Assembly (NCBI RefSeq): GCF_001632365.1
Contig: NW_024468556.1
Span: 148,970-212,969 of the forward strand
Length of the DNA: 64,000 nucleotides
Direction of reading: 5' to 3'
Source: Laetiporus sulphureus 93-53
Taxonomy: Eukaryota > Basidiomycota > Agaricomycetes > Polyporales > Laetiporaceae
The translations under genes and the position numbers were made by a program. Below, piece by piece: positions 1 to 10,010 of the stretch; the first letter of the stretch is position 1; each line of letters opens with the position of its first letter. The notes beneath the pieces were generated by a model that was not told where the DNA came from, did not search any database, and worked only from the letters and a program-made list of their open reading frames with translations.

Positions 1-80
1 GTTTCGTGTTCTTTGTGTATTCTACTGTCTAAGCTTTGCAGCTATCACTTTCTCTCTGTCTGACTTGCCCTGTCTGACCA

Positions 81-431
81 ATGGCTACTGATCAGTTCAT
101 GAGTGGCAATACAGTGCTGACACTCTCAGACACTGTCTACAAGCTACTCCATGAAGCTCGCACTGCTGCAAGCTATCAAAGGAATTACTCTTCAGTGGAG
201 ACTCGTGCACAGCTGACTGCAGAATTTAAGAGGGTCTTCAATATAAATGCACATCCATATGACTGGCAGCTGGACGTAACTGAAGCAATCTTGGTCAGAC
301 TGAATGCTATTGTCATCGCCGGTACTGAGGCTGGAAAGATGATACCTTTTGCGATGCCCCTGCTCCTAGACCATAACAGTTCTAAGATGATTATTATAAT
401 CTCACTGCTCAATGAGCTCGAGGAAGATCAG
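81..431 (+). pseudogene. RecQ-like helicase 5' fragment, copy 1
   Basis: An open 5' exon of about 117 codons ends at a GT donor (gtaagt at 432). It holds the start of a DEAD/DEAH-type helicase: a PYDWQLDVTEAI segment followed by a degenerate Walker A loop (AGTEAGKM where AGTGSGKT is expected) and then PFAMPLLLD and NELEEDQ. Helicase motifs II-VI are not found downstream, so only the first part of the ATPase domain survives. It is clearly paralogous to the fragment at 9084-9431. Large RecQ-like families of this kind occur in basidiomycete genomes and are often repetitive. The Walker A changes (G to E, T to M) argue against ATPase activity. It could instead be the beginning of a longer gene with poorly visible exons. 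Confidence 0.6.
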
Positions 432-694
432 GTAAGTAAACCCAACAATATGCCTATACACAGTGGCTGACAGTAGGGAAGATCTAAGCCTTGAGTGTCA
501 ATAAATTTCAGTACTGCCAGCACACATCGAGCAATGTCGCCTTCAGCCTCAAGAAGTTGCTTACCCCTCTGGCTATGTCTGCGATGCGGATCCTCGACGT
601 CTTCGAGATCTTCTTCACTGGCAGACTCAGAGTACAGCTGCTCATCAAGCCCATCAGGGTTGTCGTCATTCACCAGAGTAGCATCAGAATCCAT
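428..694 (-). pseudogene. Acidic ORF remnant antisense to the helicase fragment end
   Basis: An 88-codon minus-strand ORF starts with MDSDATLVNDDNPDG and continues with an acidic, serine-rich stretch (SESASEEDLEDVED), then a basic patch and a helical segment containing FIDTQGLDLP. Composition looks coding rather than random and it converges on the helicase fragment. It may be the N-terminus of another ORF of the same mobile element. No domain is recognised and the frame stops where the helicase exon begins, so I treat it as a remnant. Confidence 0.3.
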
Positions 695-999
695 AAGTTA
701 ATATTAATGATAAAGCTGAGATGGAGTACTGGGAGTTTACAGTGCATATAACTACTCAAAATGTGTTTGTGGCTTTGCCTACGTCGAGCACGGTCACATG
801 ATGCTGAAATCCAGTTAGTACAGATGTTTACACAATAAGTTTCTTATAATAGTTGCTTGCCACATAGAAATAATTTTTACAGCTGGGAAAATGTCTCAAG
901 AAAGGGTTCCATATTTTTTTAGATCATTTCGGTCGTCAGAAATCACCCTACAATCCGATGTATGTGGGTGCTTACAGTGCAAGCCAGCGCTTTGGGCTT

Positions 1000-1146
1000 G
1001 TGATCAGTCACGTGATCACCTTACCCACACCCGCCCTACTCAAACCTACCAGACGTTATAGTGCGTATGCGCATTTCATTTTTTCGATCTCCACTCGGCG
1101 CTTTCTGTGGCGCAGCCACCACGTGACACAGCACCTATAACGTCTG
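1000..1146 (+). repeat. Hairpin-bearing terminal sequence, copy H1
   Basis: This copy resembles the terminal sequences at 2335-2485 and 9765-9895. It has the same order of elements: a C-rich lead-in (ttacccacacccgcc), a left arm containing ccagacgttatag, a central part with ctccac...cgc and cacgtgac, and a right arm ctataacgtctg that is the inverse of the left. It lies about 570 bp downstream of helicase fragment 1, in the same relative orientation as copy H3 lies to helicase fragment 2. It is more diverged than the other two copies. Confidence 0.55.
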
Positions 1147-1149
1147 AAA

Positions 1150-1345
1150 CTGAGACTATGAACTTTCATGTTTTTTACATTTTTGACATGGTTTTGAATG
1201 TTTTTACATGTAATTTACATGTAAAAAATCACACTGAGTGAAGTCATGATTTTTAGGCACCTATAACACATGCAGGGACTTTTTGACGTTAAAAACATCA
1301 TGTAAAATACTTACATGGAGAGCAAACTTTTTGACATCATGTAAA
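1150..1345. repeat. AT-rich repeat with ACATGTAA / TTTTTGACAT motifs
   Basis: A roughly 200 bp AT-rich tract repeats the words tacatgtaa, catgtaaaa and tttttgacat in both orientations, including the near-palindrome acatgtaatttacatgta around 1206-1225. It has no coding potential. It is probably part of the subterminal region of the mobile element ending at the adjacent hairpin. Confidence 0.45.
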
Positions 1346-2334
1346 AAACATTGCCGGAGTTTTATGCTGTACCCTAGCTTCATCCATCACTTCATTCGCA
1401 TCCTCATCAACTTGAAGGTATTAGTGCTGCATCTGCATGCCCAGTTCTGAATGACCAGCGATGAGGAAGGTACAGATAGCAGTTGATACACAGTCCGCTG
1501 TGGTACAGGAGCGAATAATTGTGGTCGTATGTAAAGATAGCGGACAGCTATATAAGCGATTGACATAAAATCCGTGATGTGAGTACATATAAGCGAGAAG
1601 CCAGAATCTGAGATGATGCATTATCATAGTAAGGGAGCACCACTCGAATGCTCCTCCACTTGAATCTGTGTAGCGTGAAATATCGGTAAGTGTTCGACAT
1701 TGTCGCAGGGATCTTTAATGACTACAACAGTGGAGTGAAGGAACCAGCCCTGTAATTTCTAGAGGGTGCTGGAGGTCCGTTAATGTCTTCTTCATCTAAA
1801 ATGATGAGTTTTCCAATAGTCTTACCCTTGTCACCCTGTTTACAATCGTATAAAGCCACAGGTTGTATACAGTAATGCATGGAAGATATCCTTCAGTAAT
1901 GCGATGCTCCATCGATAAGCCATTATTATGCAGTCAGGCATGAGATGAAATGTGCTCCATGATGAAAGTGCCGCAGGACAGAAGATGACTTTGGAGTGCA
2001 AAAATAAGGGGGACAGATGGAAGCTCACCAGCGTCGAATACATTACCGATGCCAAATTGGCGCTACCACCAAACGAACGAGAATCACCATCGAAAGCATT
2101 GCAGACATGCAGGCAGGACGTCGGCCTTTTGCACAGAGCATAAATCGCTGGCAGGGCAAATGGCCCACATAAAGACAGCAAACTCCGGATGATAGAATCT
2201 GTACATGGAGGGTGTTGACAGTGTGCACAGACCAAAGGCCCTGCAGATTGAAACTTAAAAGGCGCATCAGGACCGGGTGACACAATTATGTAAACCCCCT
2301 GTCTAACGAAGTTACTGATTATGTAAACTCCCGC
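1346..2334. other. Transposon-flank sequence without a supported gene
   Basis: Open frames here (for example minus 1840-2379) lack start context, domain signatures or credible splicing. I see no gene. The stretch separates the two hairpin copies H1 and H2 and is probably degraded mobile DNA. Confidence 0.4.
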
Positions 2335-2485
2335 CATGTAAGAGTCAGTAAAAACCCTAGTCTCATAACCAGACGTCATAGCAGAGTCACGTGGGTGTCA
2401 GAGTACAGGCAGAGAGCGAAAAATGCCTGCATGGACTCTGCTATGTCGTCTGGTGAATTTGGTACAGGTGGAGGGGGGATAACCA
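2335..2485 (-). repeat. Left terminal inverted repeat (hairpin copy H2)
   Basis: This is the reverse complement of 9765-9895. It holds an internal near-perfect hairpin: arm 2369-2388 (ccagacgtcatagcagagtc) pairs with arm 2434-2453 (gactctgctatgtcgtctgg). The similarity to H3 covers the C-rich lead-in, both arms, the loop with a cacgtg core and the outer gagacta/aaaacc sequence. H2 and H3 point in opposite directions and enclose the Ngaro element and helicase fragment 2, as terminal inverted repeats of a larger element would. Confidence 0.65.
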
Positions 2486-2541
2486 TTATGCCCACATGCA
2501 TCTAATGCCACCGAGCGTGAGCGGCTAATGCTACTGACACG

Positions 2542-2642
2542 CCTCTGCCATCATATCTCGCCAAAGACTATAGTGGTACATGGGCTTCTGGCTTTTCCGG
2601 GGCCCTCACATTAATTAAAGCAGACATCGAGCACATCGGCTA
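2542..2642 (-). repeat. Ngaro split direct repeat B2
   Basis: A 101 bp direct copy of 3192-3292 (shared core ctcgccaaagactatag and ggccctcacattaattaaag). It forms the extreme 3' end of the element on the minus strand. Confidence 0.85.
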
Positions 2643-2738
2643 GTGTACAATGAAAAGAAAGAAACAGAAAAGAACAGAGAGAAGAAAAGCAATGGTACAA
2701 TTACATGAACACAGGAGAAAATGGGAGAGGAGGGAGGG

Positions 2739-3188
2739 TGAGCGAAAGAATAGAATAAATGTGCATTTGCTGCTGTGAGATGTAGTGTACTGGCAGGGCA
2801 GATGGATTCTTGCAGTCGGGGCACAAATGCTATGTCTGAGCAATGGTGAGTCAGAGCGGGGCTCTGAGGACAAGACACTAGCGGGTACTCACCTGAAGGG
2901 AGGAAGAGCGGGGCTCTGCATTACTTCTCCCTGCACAGGGCTTATGAGTATGCTAGCTGTGGCCCCTATGCCATAGTGAAGCCAGGCTCAGCATGAGCAT
3001 AAGGCATGGCTATTTCTGTCCCTTCAAGGACTTCCGCTGGGCCGCACCAATGTCCTTGAACAGACGACCAGCCTATGCACTCATGCTAGAGTACAGCGGC
3101 GATGCCACCCTGTCATGTGGTGAGTGGGGCTCGATTAGGTGCAGAGGCCTTTGAAAAACCTCCTTACCTGTGGAACCCAGTTTTACCC
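2739..3188 (-). repeat. Ngaro split direct repeat A2
   Basis: A 450 bp direct copy of 8563-9012. The two copies differ at scattered sites, mostly C/T or G/A changes. It lies immediately next to B1, as required for the B1-A2-B2 arrangement. Confidence 0.88.
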
Positions 3189-3191
3189 TGA

Positions 3192-3292
3192 CCTCTGCCA
3201 TTGTATCTCGCCAAAGACTATAGCGGTACATGGGCTTCCGGCTTTTCCAGGGCCCTCACATTAATTAAAGCAGAAGTCGAGCACATCGGCTA
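3192..3292 (-). repeat. Ngaro split direct repeat B1
   Basis: A direct copy of 2542-2642, located just downstream of the pol reading frame and three bases from the end of A2. Confidence 0.85.
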
Positions 3293-3358
3293 TTACCCCA
3301 GAATGGTGTGTGTGGGGGAGGTGGAGGTGAGAAAGATGAGTGCGAGAAGGCAGTAAAG

Positions 3359-6274
3359 TCAGGGAAGGACACGGAGAGAGGCGAGCTGGAGTGCAGCATG
3401 AACAGTAGGGTTATTGCGGATGTAGATTTTTCATGAAGGAGAAGACCAGCGACTGAGTGCTTGGATGATGTCCTCTGAGAGGCCCATGCTGGCATAGAGG
3501 GTTGCGCCACCGGCACGAGCTGAGTGGCCACCAAAGGAGTGGTCGAGCAGGGCGAAGAGGTGTTGATCAAACCAGAGACAGGTAGAAACGGAGTCATCCT
3601 CTCACAAAAAGAGAGTGGCATGGGCACCATGACGGTGATCCCGCCAAGAGACATACTGTGACAGCAAGTGCACTGGGCAGGCACGATCCTGTGGGAGATG
3701 GATGATGGTAGTTCCCTGATAGAAGCGGTCAGTCTTACGGTACGAAAGATGATATTGCACTCGAGAGCTGAAGAAATGGAGGGATGCCCGCTTGATGATT
3801 TTGCGCCAGTCATAGAGCGAACGGGAGTTGGGCTGAACAAGCTCACCAATGCGGTGGCAGGCATAAAAAGCACAGGAGATGACAGTGACGAAGAGAAGAT
3901 CATCATAGCAACCAGAGTGATGGGCGAGTTCGGAGAAGGCGAGAAGATGAAAAGGGCGGAGAGGAAGTTTGCAAGAGACAGCATCACTGCGAGTCTTGCG
4001 AGAACCAGCGATGGTTGCCTGCACGAGAGGATGAGCCCAATTATGAGTAAAAGTTGAGTAAATGTCGTCGAGAAAGTGCCAGGCACCAGATAAGTACTTC
4101 GGCGCAGAGCTAATGAAATGGGAGGTGTAGGCGACATAGCGAGCAAGCATTAAGGGTGTCGGATCAAGTGGCAGGTGATGGGACAGACAGAAAGCAATAT
4201 AATTGTGGGTGCCAGTAGCGTAGCCTTTCTTGGTGGAGAGTTCAGTTGCTGAAGCCTGCAAGAATGCGACGCGTGCATCGATGGAGTGCAGGGCAATAAG
4301 AGGGCAGGCAGTGCGTGAATGAGGCTGCCCACCCAGGGTATTCGAAAGTGCGCTCTCCAGCGCACTGGCAAAAGCTCGCGTGGAGGTGAGAACAGGTGAA
4401 CATGGTCAGCGGGAAACTGAGCTGCGTAGTCATCTAGCAGCAGATGAGAGAGCAGGTCAGCACAGATATTCTGCTTGCCGGGAATGTGGTGGACACGAAT
4501 GTCGATGCCGGACTCCATGACAATGCCGGCGATGGCTTTCAATGGGGCATTATGGAGGCTCTGTTGAACACTAAGGGAGTTGAGGGCATCGACTGAATTA
4601 AGGCTGTCAGTCCAGATAAGCACGTAATGTGGTGGATGATGCAAGAAGGCAATATGATGGATTGCAGAAAGGATGGTGAGCATCTCGAGAAAGAAGATGT
4701 CGATGAATGGAGAGGCAGGTGATGGCTGGATGGGATAAATGAAGGCCTGGTTAGAGTAAACAAATGCGAGGGCCTTGGTAAGGGCAGCATCTGTCCAAAT
4801 GACCATGTCAGCAGCTGAGATATCCCAGTGGCTGTCGTCAATGAAGCGGACACTGGTAGCATGTGGGATGACCTCCTTTAACCAAGTAAGATCTGTAATA
4901 ACATCTTGATTGAGAAAGATACGTGCAGAATGAAAGAATTTGCCGGCGATTTTTCGATAAACTTCAGTTAACGCTGGACGACTCCAAGGAAGAACATTGA
5001 GGAGCCACTTAATAGGCCCAGCAAGACACTGCCATTCTCGCAAGGTAGAACTGCGGGAGTCACCTTCAAGGAATGCAGTGATGTCAATGGCAAAGGTAGC
5101 AAGAGACGATGGTGAAAGGGAGATGGAGCTGAGGTTGATATCGACCCAAAAGCCAATAATAGTGAGTGCGGAACCTGAAAGCTGCTTCTTGTCCTCCCAT
5201 GGACAAGATATCGCATCTCAGAAGATAAGGAGTTGTGTCTGGTGATAAGGGCGATGGCACCCGCGATAGTACACTGTATGACCATCGACATCCCAACCAT
5301 AGTAGTCGTCCATATAGACATGTAGGCCGACGATATCGAGCTTATCAACCGCGATCCAGCAAAGAAGACCTGAGACAGAGCACCAGATCTGTGGGGATGC
5401 TCAATTTCCAAAGACTAACCGTCGCACAATGTAGAGCGTGCCATCGACTGTGACCACCTGATGAAGCTGCCAGATGGGATGAGCTGGCAGGTTGAGAAAT
5501 GCGGAAGTGACGTTGTCTTTGAAGACAATCAGGCGGCTGCCAGGGTTGCTCCGACGAGCTTCTCGCATTTCCTGGTCAAAGTCATGCATATTATCATAGC
5601 GGACCTTAGCCTCCGCTAGCGAGATCCCATCATTGAGACCAGAGGCTGAGTGATCCGTCATGATGTGTGGTTTGTCATCTCTCCAGATGACAAACATAGG
5701 TGACATCTTCATGCCTGGTAGAAGTTCTGAGACCTCGGAGGACCATCGGCCTGCAGTGATCTCTTTATCTCAAAAGGCTCGAATAGCCTGCTGATCAGGT
5801 GAGGTCAATGGATAATTGTCGGTTACCTCCGCAAGTTCGATCTTCCATTCACCCTCATCAGGAGGCCAGAATCCACGATGAAGGCCATTCAGAACAGACT
5901 GCACAAAAGGCCGGTTAGGATGACTGACAAGCATAGCTTCAAGCTTGTCGACATTGAAAGGAGTCTCAACCCGGATGTGCCGTTTATTAGAACTTGAGCA
6001 CGGCCTGAATAACTGGATCTGACAATAAATGTGCCAGCAGATCCGGGAGTGGTGGTGCACTTTCTGTGGATAGCGTGGCAGGTGAGAGAGTCAGATGAGA
6101 AGCGTCAGCCCATCCGAAACTGCGCTGAAAATGTGGAAGCTCGCTGGTGGATGGGAGTTTGTGTTTTCCCAAAATAGATAACGTATTGAGCGACCTAGGT
6201 CCTCGCGCTGCTGCTTGAGCCACCTCTGCTGCTTTCACCGCTTCCCTTTTCTTTTTGCGCTTTGAATGTGGCAT
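3359..6274 (-). pseudogene. Ngaro pol: reverse transcriptase, RNase H and tyrosine recombinase
   Basis: Read on the minus strand from about 6274 down to a stop at 3359-3361. The RT begins with FKDNVTSAFLNLP (box A) at about 5490-5530, and the catalytic YMDDYYGWD box lies at about 5290-5325. The RNase H-like part (WTDAALTKALAFVYS, IWTDSLNSVDAL, HHIPGKQNICADLLS) lies at 4430-4820. The tyrosine recombinase starts near 4261: it has the first catalytic Arg in ACHRIGELV, a Lys in YRKTD, GGHSARAGG (His-x-x-Arg) near 3510-3540, and the nucleophile Tyr in KIYIR near 3425. The frame is broken by in-frame TGA codons at about 5770, 5402, 3602 and 3432 and by at least two frame changes (near 6200 and 6000). 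Domain order RT-RNaseH-YR fits Ngaro/DIRS. The recombinase would integrate a circular DNA intermediate without making target-site duplications. Confidence 0.82.
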
Positions 6275-7655
6275 AGCATGCTGAATCGTCCTTCACTTGA
6301 TGCTGACCTCTGCACTCACAGCAGACTCCATGTTTGCGCTGATTGGCGCAGTGGTCATCATCATCATTGCAGCGCTCCAAATTCCAGTTAATGCATGGTG
6401 TAGCGGCACACTTGGAAGATGCTGCAGACAAGCCAACTGAAGACCTTTTGCCCAGGGCAGAGTGCGAAGATGAACGCATAATCTCAGAGAAAATGTGGAC
6501 CTGAAGGCGAGCTCGATTGTCGAGATGAAATGGAGATTTATGATATGCATCCCTAGCAGCCCGATCAACACCAATCACAATCGACGGATCAGATGACATC
6601 GAATGAAACAGTTTCAAGATAATTGTCCGATACTGGTCCAGTTCATTCGACCGATGAGGGTAGAGGCAACGAACCCCATCTGCCCATGCACCATAGATCC
6701 GGATCTAATCAGATTTGAAGCAAACCGGGTGACGAGATGAGGAGTGATCCTTCTTAATGATAGTGAAGCCAGCCGCCAAGTCTTTAGGCTCATCATCATG
6801 GTCATAGCCCAACTCCATGGATGCGAAGAGCTTCTCGTAGTTAACATATTGATCCAAAAGTATGTCTTTCCAGATGGATCGTGGCAGTGGGACTTGCAGA
6901 CCCTGCTGCTGCATGAGGTCGAGGATAGGGTTACTTGCATGCTCGGTTATGTACAGCTGATGCAAGTGGAACATCTCAGCCAGATGAGAATCCTGTGAGG
7001 TTGGCAGAATAGTTGCCAGATGTGGTGCGGCAGCGAGGATGGACTGAGGAATGCCAGTAGTAGCCTTATCCTCGGAAGACCATCCCAGAATCTTGGCCAG
7101 GTCTTCGAGGAAGAGTTCCTCATTAGCAGACTGGATGCGAGGTTGACGAAGTGAGGCGAGCTTTTGTTTAACGATTGCCCAAGCCAGCTCGTCGGCTGCG
7201 TTTGACTCACGATGTGATTTCTCAATACGCTCTCCTCTCTCTCCAGACGATTGAACAGGGCTTGACTCATGGTCACGCGAGCCTCCTGAGCTCTCTCCTC
7301 CCATTTTCTCTCACTCTCGGTCAACAAGCTGCTCGATATAATCACGTACTTCTCGATCATTCACTCTGATCTCCTGCAGTCGCTGGATCGTGGAATCGTT
7401 CATGATTCGAGAAGCCGTGGCATCTGATATGATCTGCTGCATTTGCCCAGCACGCATCTGAATGGCATCCTGAGACTCCGGACTAGACTGAGTGAATGAA
7501 GATGCATTGCTTCCGACCATGGATGATGAGTTAGATGGGTGATGCAGTGTCCCAAACACAAGGTCTAGGAAATCGGGGTGCGGCAAGGGTGTTAACCAGC
7601 TGGCACCTTTCCGTCTCATGGGCGCAATGGGAGTGAGAGGCTGGTGAGGCCACAA
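6195..7655 (-). pseudogene. Ngaro gag-like gene with two nonsense codons
   Basis: One continuous minus-strand frame runs from a possible Met at 7655 to a stop at 6195, interrupted by TGA at 7311-7313 and a stop at 6705-6707. The N-terminal half is polar and helical; the middle (SANEELFLEDLAKILGW) resembles retroelement Gag regions. The C-terminal part carries a Cys/His cluster (CINWNLERC, HCANQRKHGVC, CECRGQH, SAC) typical of nucleic-acid-binding Gag proteins of basidiomycete retroelements. It would package the element RNA. The first codons overlap the 270 bp repeat at 7564-7833. The true start is uncertain because that repeat is duplicated upstream. Confidence 0.65.
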
Positions 7656-7833
7656 ACGACTGGGGAATACAGTAGTACAGGTGGGTACTTATACGTTTTC
7701 TGCCCTTACGTACTCGCCCGCTCTGTTTCCAGGTACCGCCCTGCAACACGTTTCAGCCATCACTTGGCGCTTGTCCCTCCCGACGCATTGAGCGCGTTTC
7801 ACCAGAAGTGCCGTTGGTCGGCCACTTCCAACA
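7564..7833 (-). repeat. Internal 270 bp direct repeat Z1 of the Ngaro leader
   Basis: Nearly identical to 8277-8546 (both start tctaggaaatc and end cggccacttccaaca). It covers the first codons of gag, so the leader of this copy is duplicated. This is not part of the standard A/B split-repeat scheme. Confidence 0.8.
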
Positions 7834-7964
7834 TGCCCCCTCGTGCGAGAACATGTAGGGTATTTCGTACCGCACCCCCTCGGCGCCCTGTCCCTCTTCT
7901 TGCTGCGTGTGATGTCCATGCTCCCAGTTCCTTTGTGTCGCCCTCCCGGTGAGTGCCCTGTCCA

Positions 7965-8110
7965 TCTTGTATAGCGCCTGGACTGCAGAGCGCTCTGCCA
8001 CTTGTATAGCGCCTTTACGGTCCAGGCGCTGCCCCATTTGTGTGTGCGCCTGGGCATCAGCACCGCCCCACTTGTGTATGTGCCTGGGCACCAGCACCGC
8101 ACATCCTTTT
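7965..8110. repeat. Short degenerate tandem repeat in the leader
   Basis: Three to four imperfect units share the words cacttgtatagcgcc, catttgtgtgtgcgcctggg and cacttgtgtatgtgcctggg followed by catcagcaccgc or caccagcaccgc. They lie between the two Z repeats. No coding content is seen. Confidence 0.5.
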
Positions 8111-8276
8111 ATATAGCGTCCGTGCCAGGTCACTCCCGCCCTGCGATTCTGCTGCCAATGCAGCCTGGCTCATGTCGCCAACTGTATCGAGTGGTTTCGC
8201 CCCCTCAAGCTGAGTGGCATCGCCTCAACACTGCGCCCATGTAGCTGCCCTTACGTGGGCCAATCGGAGTCATTTG

Positions 8277-8546
8277 TCTAGGAAATCAGGGTGCGGCAAG
8301 GGTGTTAACCAGCCGGCACCTTCCTGTCTCATGGGCGCAATGGGAGTGAGAGGCTGGTGAGGCCACAAACGACTGGGGAATACAGTAGTACAGGTGGGTA
8401 CTTATACGTTTTCCGCCCTTCCGTACTCGCCCACTCTGTTTCCAGGTACCGCCCTGCAACGCATTTCAGCCGTCGCTTGGCGCTTGTCCCTCCCGACGCG
8501 TTGAGCGCGTTTCACCAGAAGTGCCATCGGTCGGCCACTTCCAACA
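8277..8546 (-). repeat. Internal 270 bp direct repeat Z2 of the Ngaro leader
   Basis: Second copy of Z1 with few changes, most of them transitions. It ends 16 bp before the A1 repeat begins. Confidence 0.8.
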
Positions 8547-8562
8547 CAAGACACCGAGAAGA

Positions 8563-9012
8563 TGAGCGAAAGAATAGAATAAATGTGCATTTGCTGCTGC
8601 GAGACGTAGTGTACTGGCAGGGCAGATGGATTCTCGCAGTCGCGGCACAAACGCTATGTCTGAGCAATGGTGAGTCAGAGCGGGGCTCTGAGGGCAAGAC
8701 GCTAGCGGGTACTCATCTGAAGGGAGGAAGAGCGGAGCTCTGTGTTACTCCTCCCTGCACAGGGCTTATGAGTATGCTAGCTGTGGCCCCTATGCCATAG
8801 TGAAGCCAGGCTCAGCATGAGCATAAGGCATGGCTATTTCTGTCCCTTCAAGGACTTCTGCTGGGCCGTGCCAATGTCCTTGAACAGACGACCAGCCTAT
8901 GCACTCATGCTAGAGTACGGTGGCAATGCCACCCTGTCATGTGGTGAGCGGAGCTCGATTAGGTGCAGAGGCCTTTGAAAAACCTCCTTACCTGCAGAAC
9001 CCGGTTTTACCC
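8563..9012 (-). repeat. Ngaro split direct repeat A1
   Basis: A 450 bp copy of A2 at the 5' terminus of the element on the minus strand. Similarity stops sharply after gttttaccc, which marks the element boundary. Confidence 0.88.
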
Positions 9013-9083
9013 CGAATGCTAAGTCGCTTTCCTCTATCAGAGCCCATCCTGTGCTATCGGCTAGCCTTCGTACTGTATATACC

Positions 9084-9431
9084 ATGCCTCCTATGCATTC
9101 TACTGCCAACAGTCTCTCCAGTGGGAGTTCTCCATGTTCGAAGGCCTTTCTCAAAGCTGCATGTGAACAGGCAGCAAAGACACACCAATATTCATCAGAA
9201 GCTACTCGGGCAGAGATCGTCCAGCAATTTCGACGTGTTTTCGATGATCTGGAGCCGTATGACTGGCAGGTCGATGTCACGGAGGCCTTGTTGCTTGGAA
9301 TGGACTGCACGGTGATCGCTGGTACGGGTGCGGGAAAGACCATGCCATTTGTCATGCCTCTGCTCTTGGACCAGATGAAGAAGAAGATGGTTTAGATCAT
9401 CTCCCCTTTGGATGAGCTGGAGTATGATCAG
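9084..9431 (+). pseudogene. RecQ-like helicase 5' fragment, copy 2
   Basis: Starts at a possible Met at 9084 or 9096 and contains TRAEIVQQFRRVFDDLEPYDWQ, then an intact Walker A loop (AGTGAGKT), PFVMPLLLD and DELEYDQ before a GT donor at 9432. An in-frame TAG at 9393-9395 interrupts the last part. It is clearly paralogous to 81-431 but diverged. The 5' edge lies only about 70 bp from the Ngaro end, so the retrotransposon is inserted in or next to the upstream part of this helicase element. No later helicase motifs follow before the terminal repeat at 9765. Confidence 0.62.
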
Positions 9432-9764
9432 GTATGTGCCTTATACACCTCTCATTCCTATCGAGAAGCTCATCCATAGATCGTTATCTAACGCCTCAGG
9501 AGGCCGCTTGTAGTATCATTCCAGTAAGAATTATCATCTTGTTCTGAGCATGGGGGACACAAGCCAAGGCCCTGAACTACACTTAGCATGTCCATAGTAT
9601 TCAGAGAGTTCAGAGACTAGCATAGATTAATTTGAGGTGCATACAGCCAGCAGAACAGTGAATGTATGCTGCTACTCGACGTGTCTGAATACTTGTATGC
9701 GCGTTCTGACGCACCTGGTCAAGCATACGTCACCAGTGACATCCGTTAGTTTCGTCACTTATCC

Positions 9765-9895
9765 CCCCCGCCTATACCAAATTCACCAGACGGTATAGCA
9801 GAGTCCGTGCAGACGTTTTTCGCTCTCCGCCTGTACTCCGACGCCCACGTGACTCTGCTATGACGTTTGGTCACGAGACTATAAAAACCCGAATG
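9765..9895 (+). repeat. Right terminal inverted repeat (hairpin copy H3)
   Basis: Inverse of 2335-2485. Arms ccagacggtatagcagagtc (9786-9805) and gactctgctatgacgtttgg (9851-9870) form a hairpin with a loop of about 45 nt that includes cgctctccgcc and cccacgtg. A C-rich lead-in (tatcccccccgcc) precedes it and gagactataaaaaccc follows it. Confidence 0.65.
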
Positions 9896-10010
9896 ACTAA
9901 GGTCATTCGGAACTGTCTGCTTTGAGCTTCATGTCTAATCGTTATATGAGTACTTTATGTTTTCATAGACTTTGTGTACTGAACATTACTCGCTTTCTTC
10001 GTGCTACTAG

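Larger units (their letters stand above)
2542..9012 (-). mobile_element. Ngaro-like tyrosine-recombinase retrotransposon (decayed)
   Basis: A 6.47 kb element on the minus strand. Its repeats are arranged as in Ngaro elements: A1 (8563-9012) at the 5' end, then gag and pol, then B1 (3192-3292), A2 (2739-3188) and B2 (2542-2642) at the 3' end. A1 matches A2 over 450 bp and B1 matches B2 over 101 bp. Inside are a Gag-like protein with a Cys/His motif, a reverse transcriptase with a YMDDYYGW box, an RNase H-like region, and a tyrosine recombinase with HSAR and downstream Tyr. There are no long terminal repeats or integrase. The coding region has several in-frame stops and frame changes and A1/A2 have diverged mainly by transitions, so the copy is dead. 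Split direct repeats plus tyrosine recombinase are the definition of this DIRS-order group. Confidence 0.88.

Noticed and set aside
2542..9012. LTR (Gypsy/Copia) retrotransposon
   Set aside because: No terminal repeats in LTR arrangement, no protease or DDE integrase; split repeats and tyrosine recombinase identify Ngaro.
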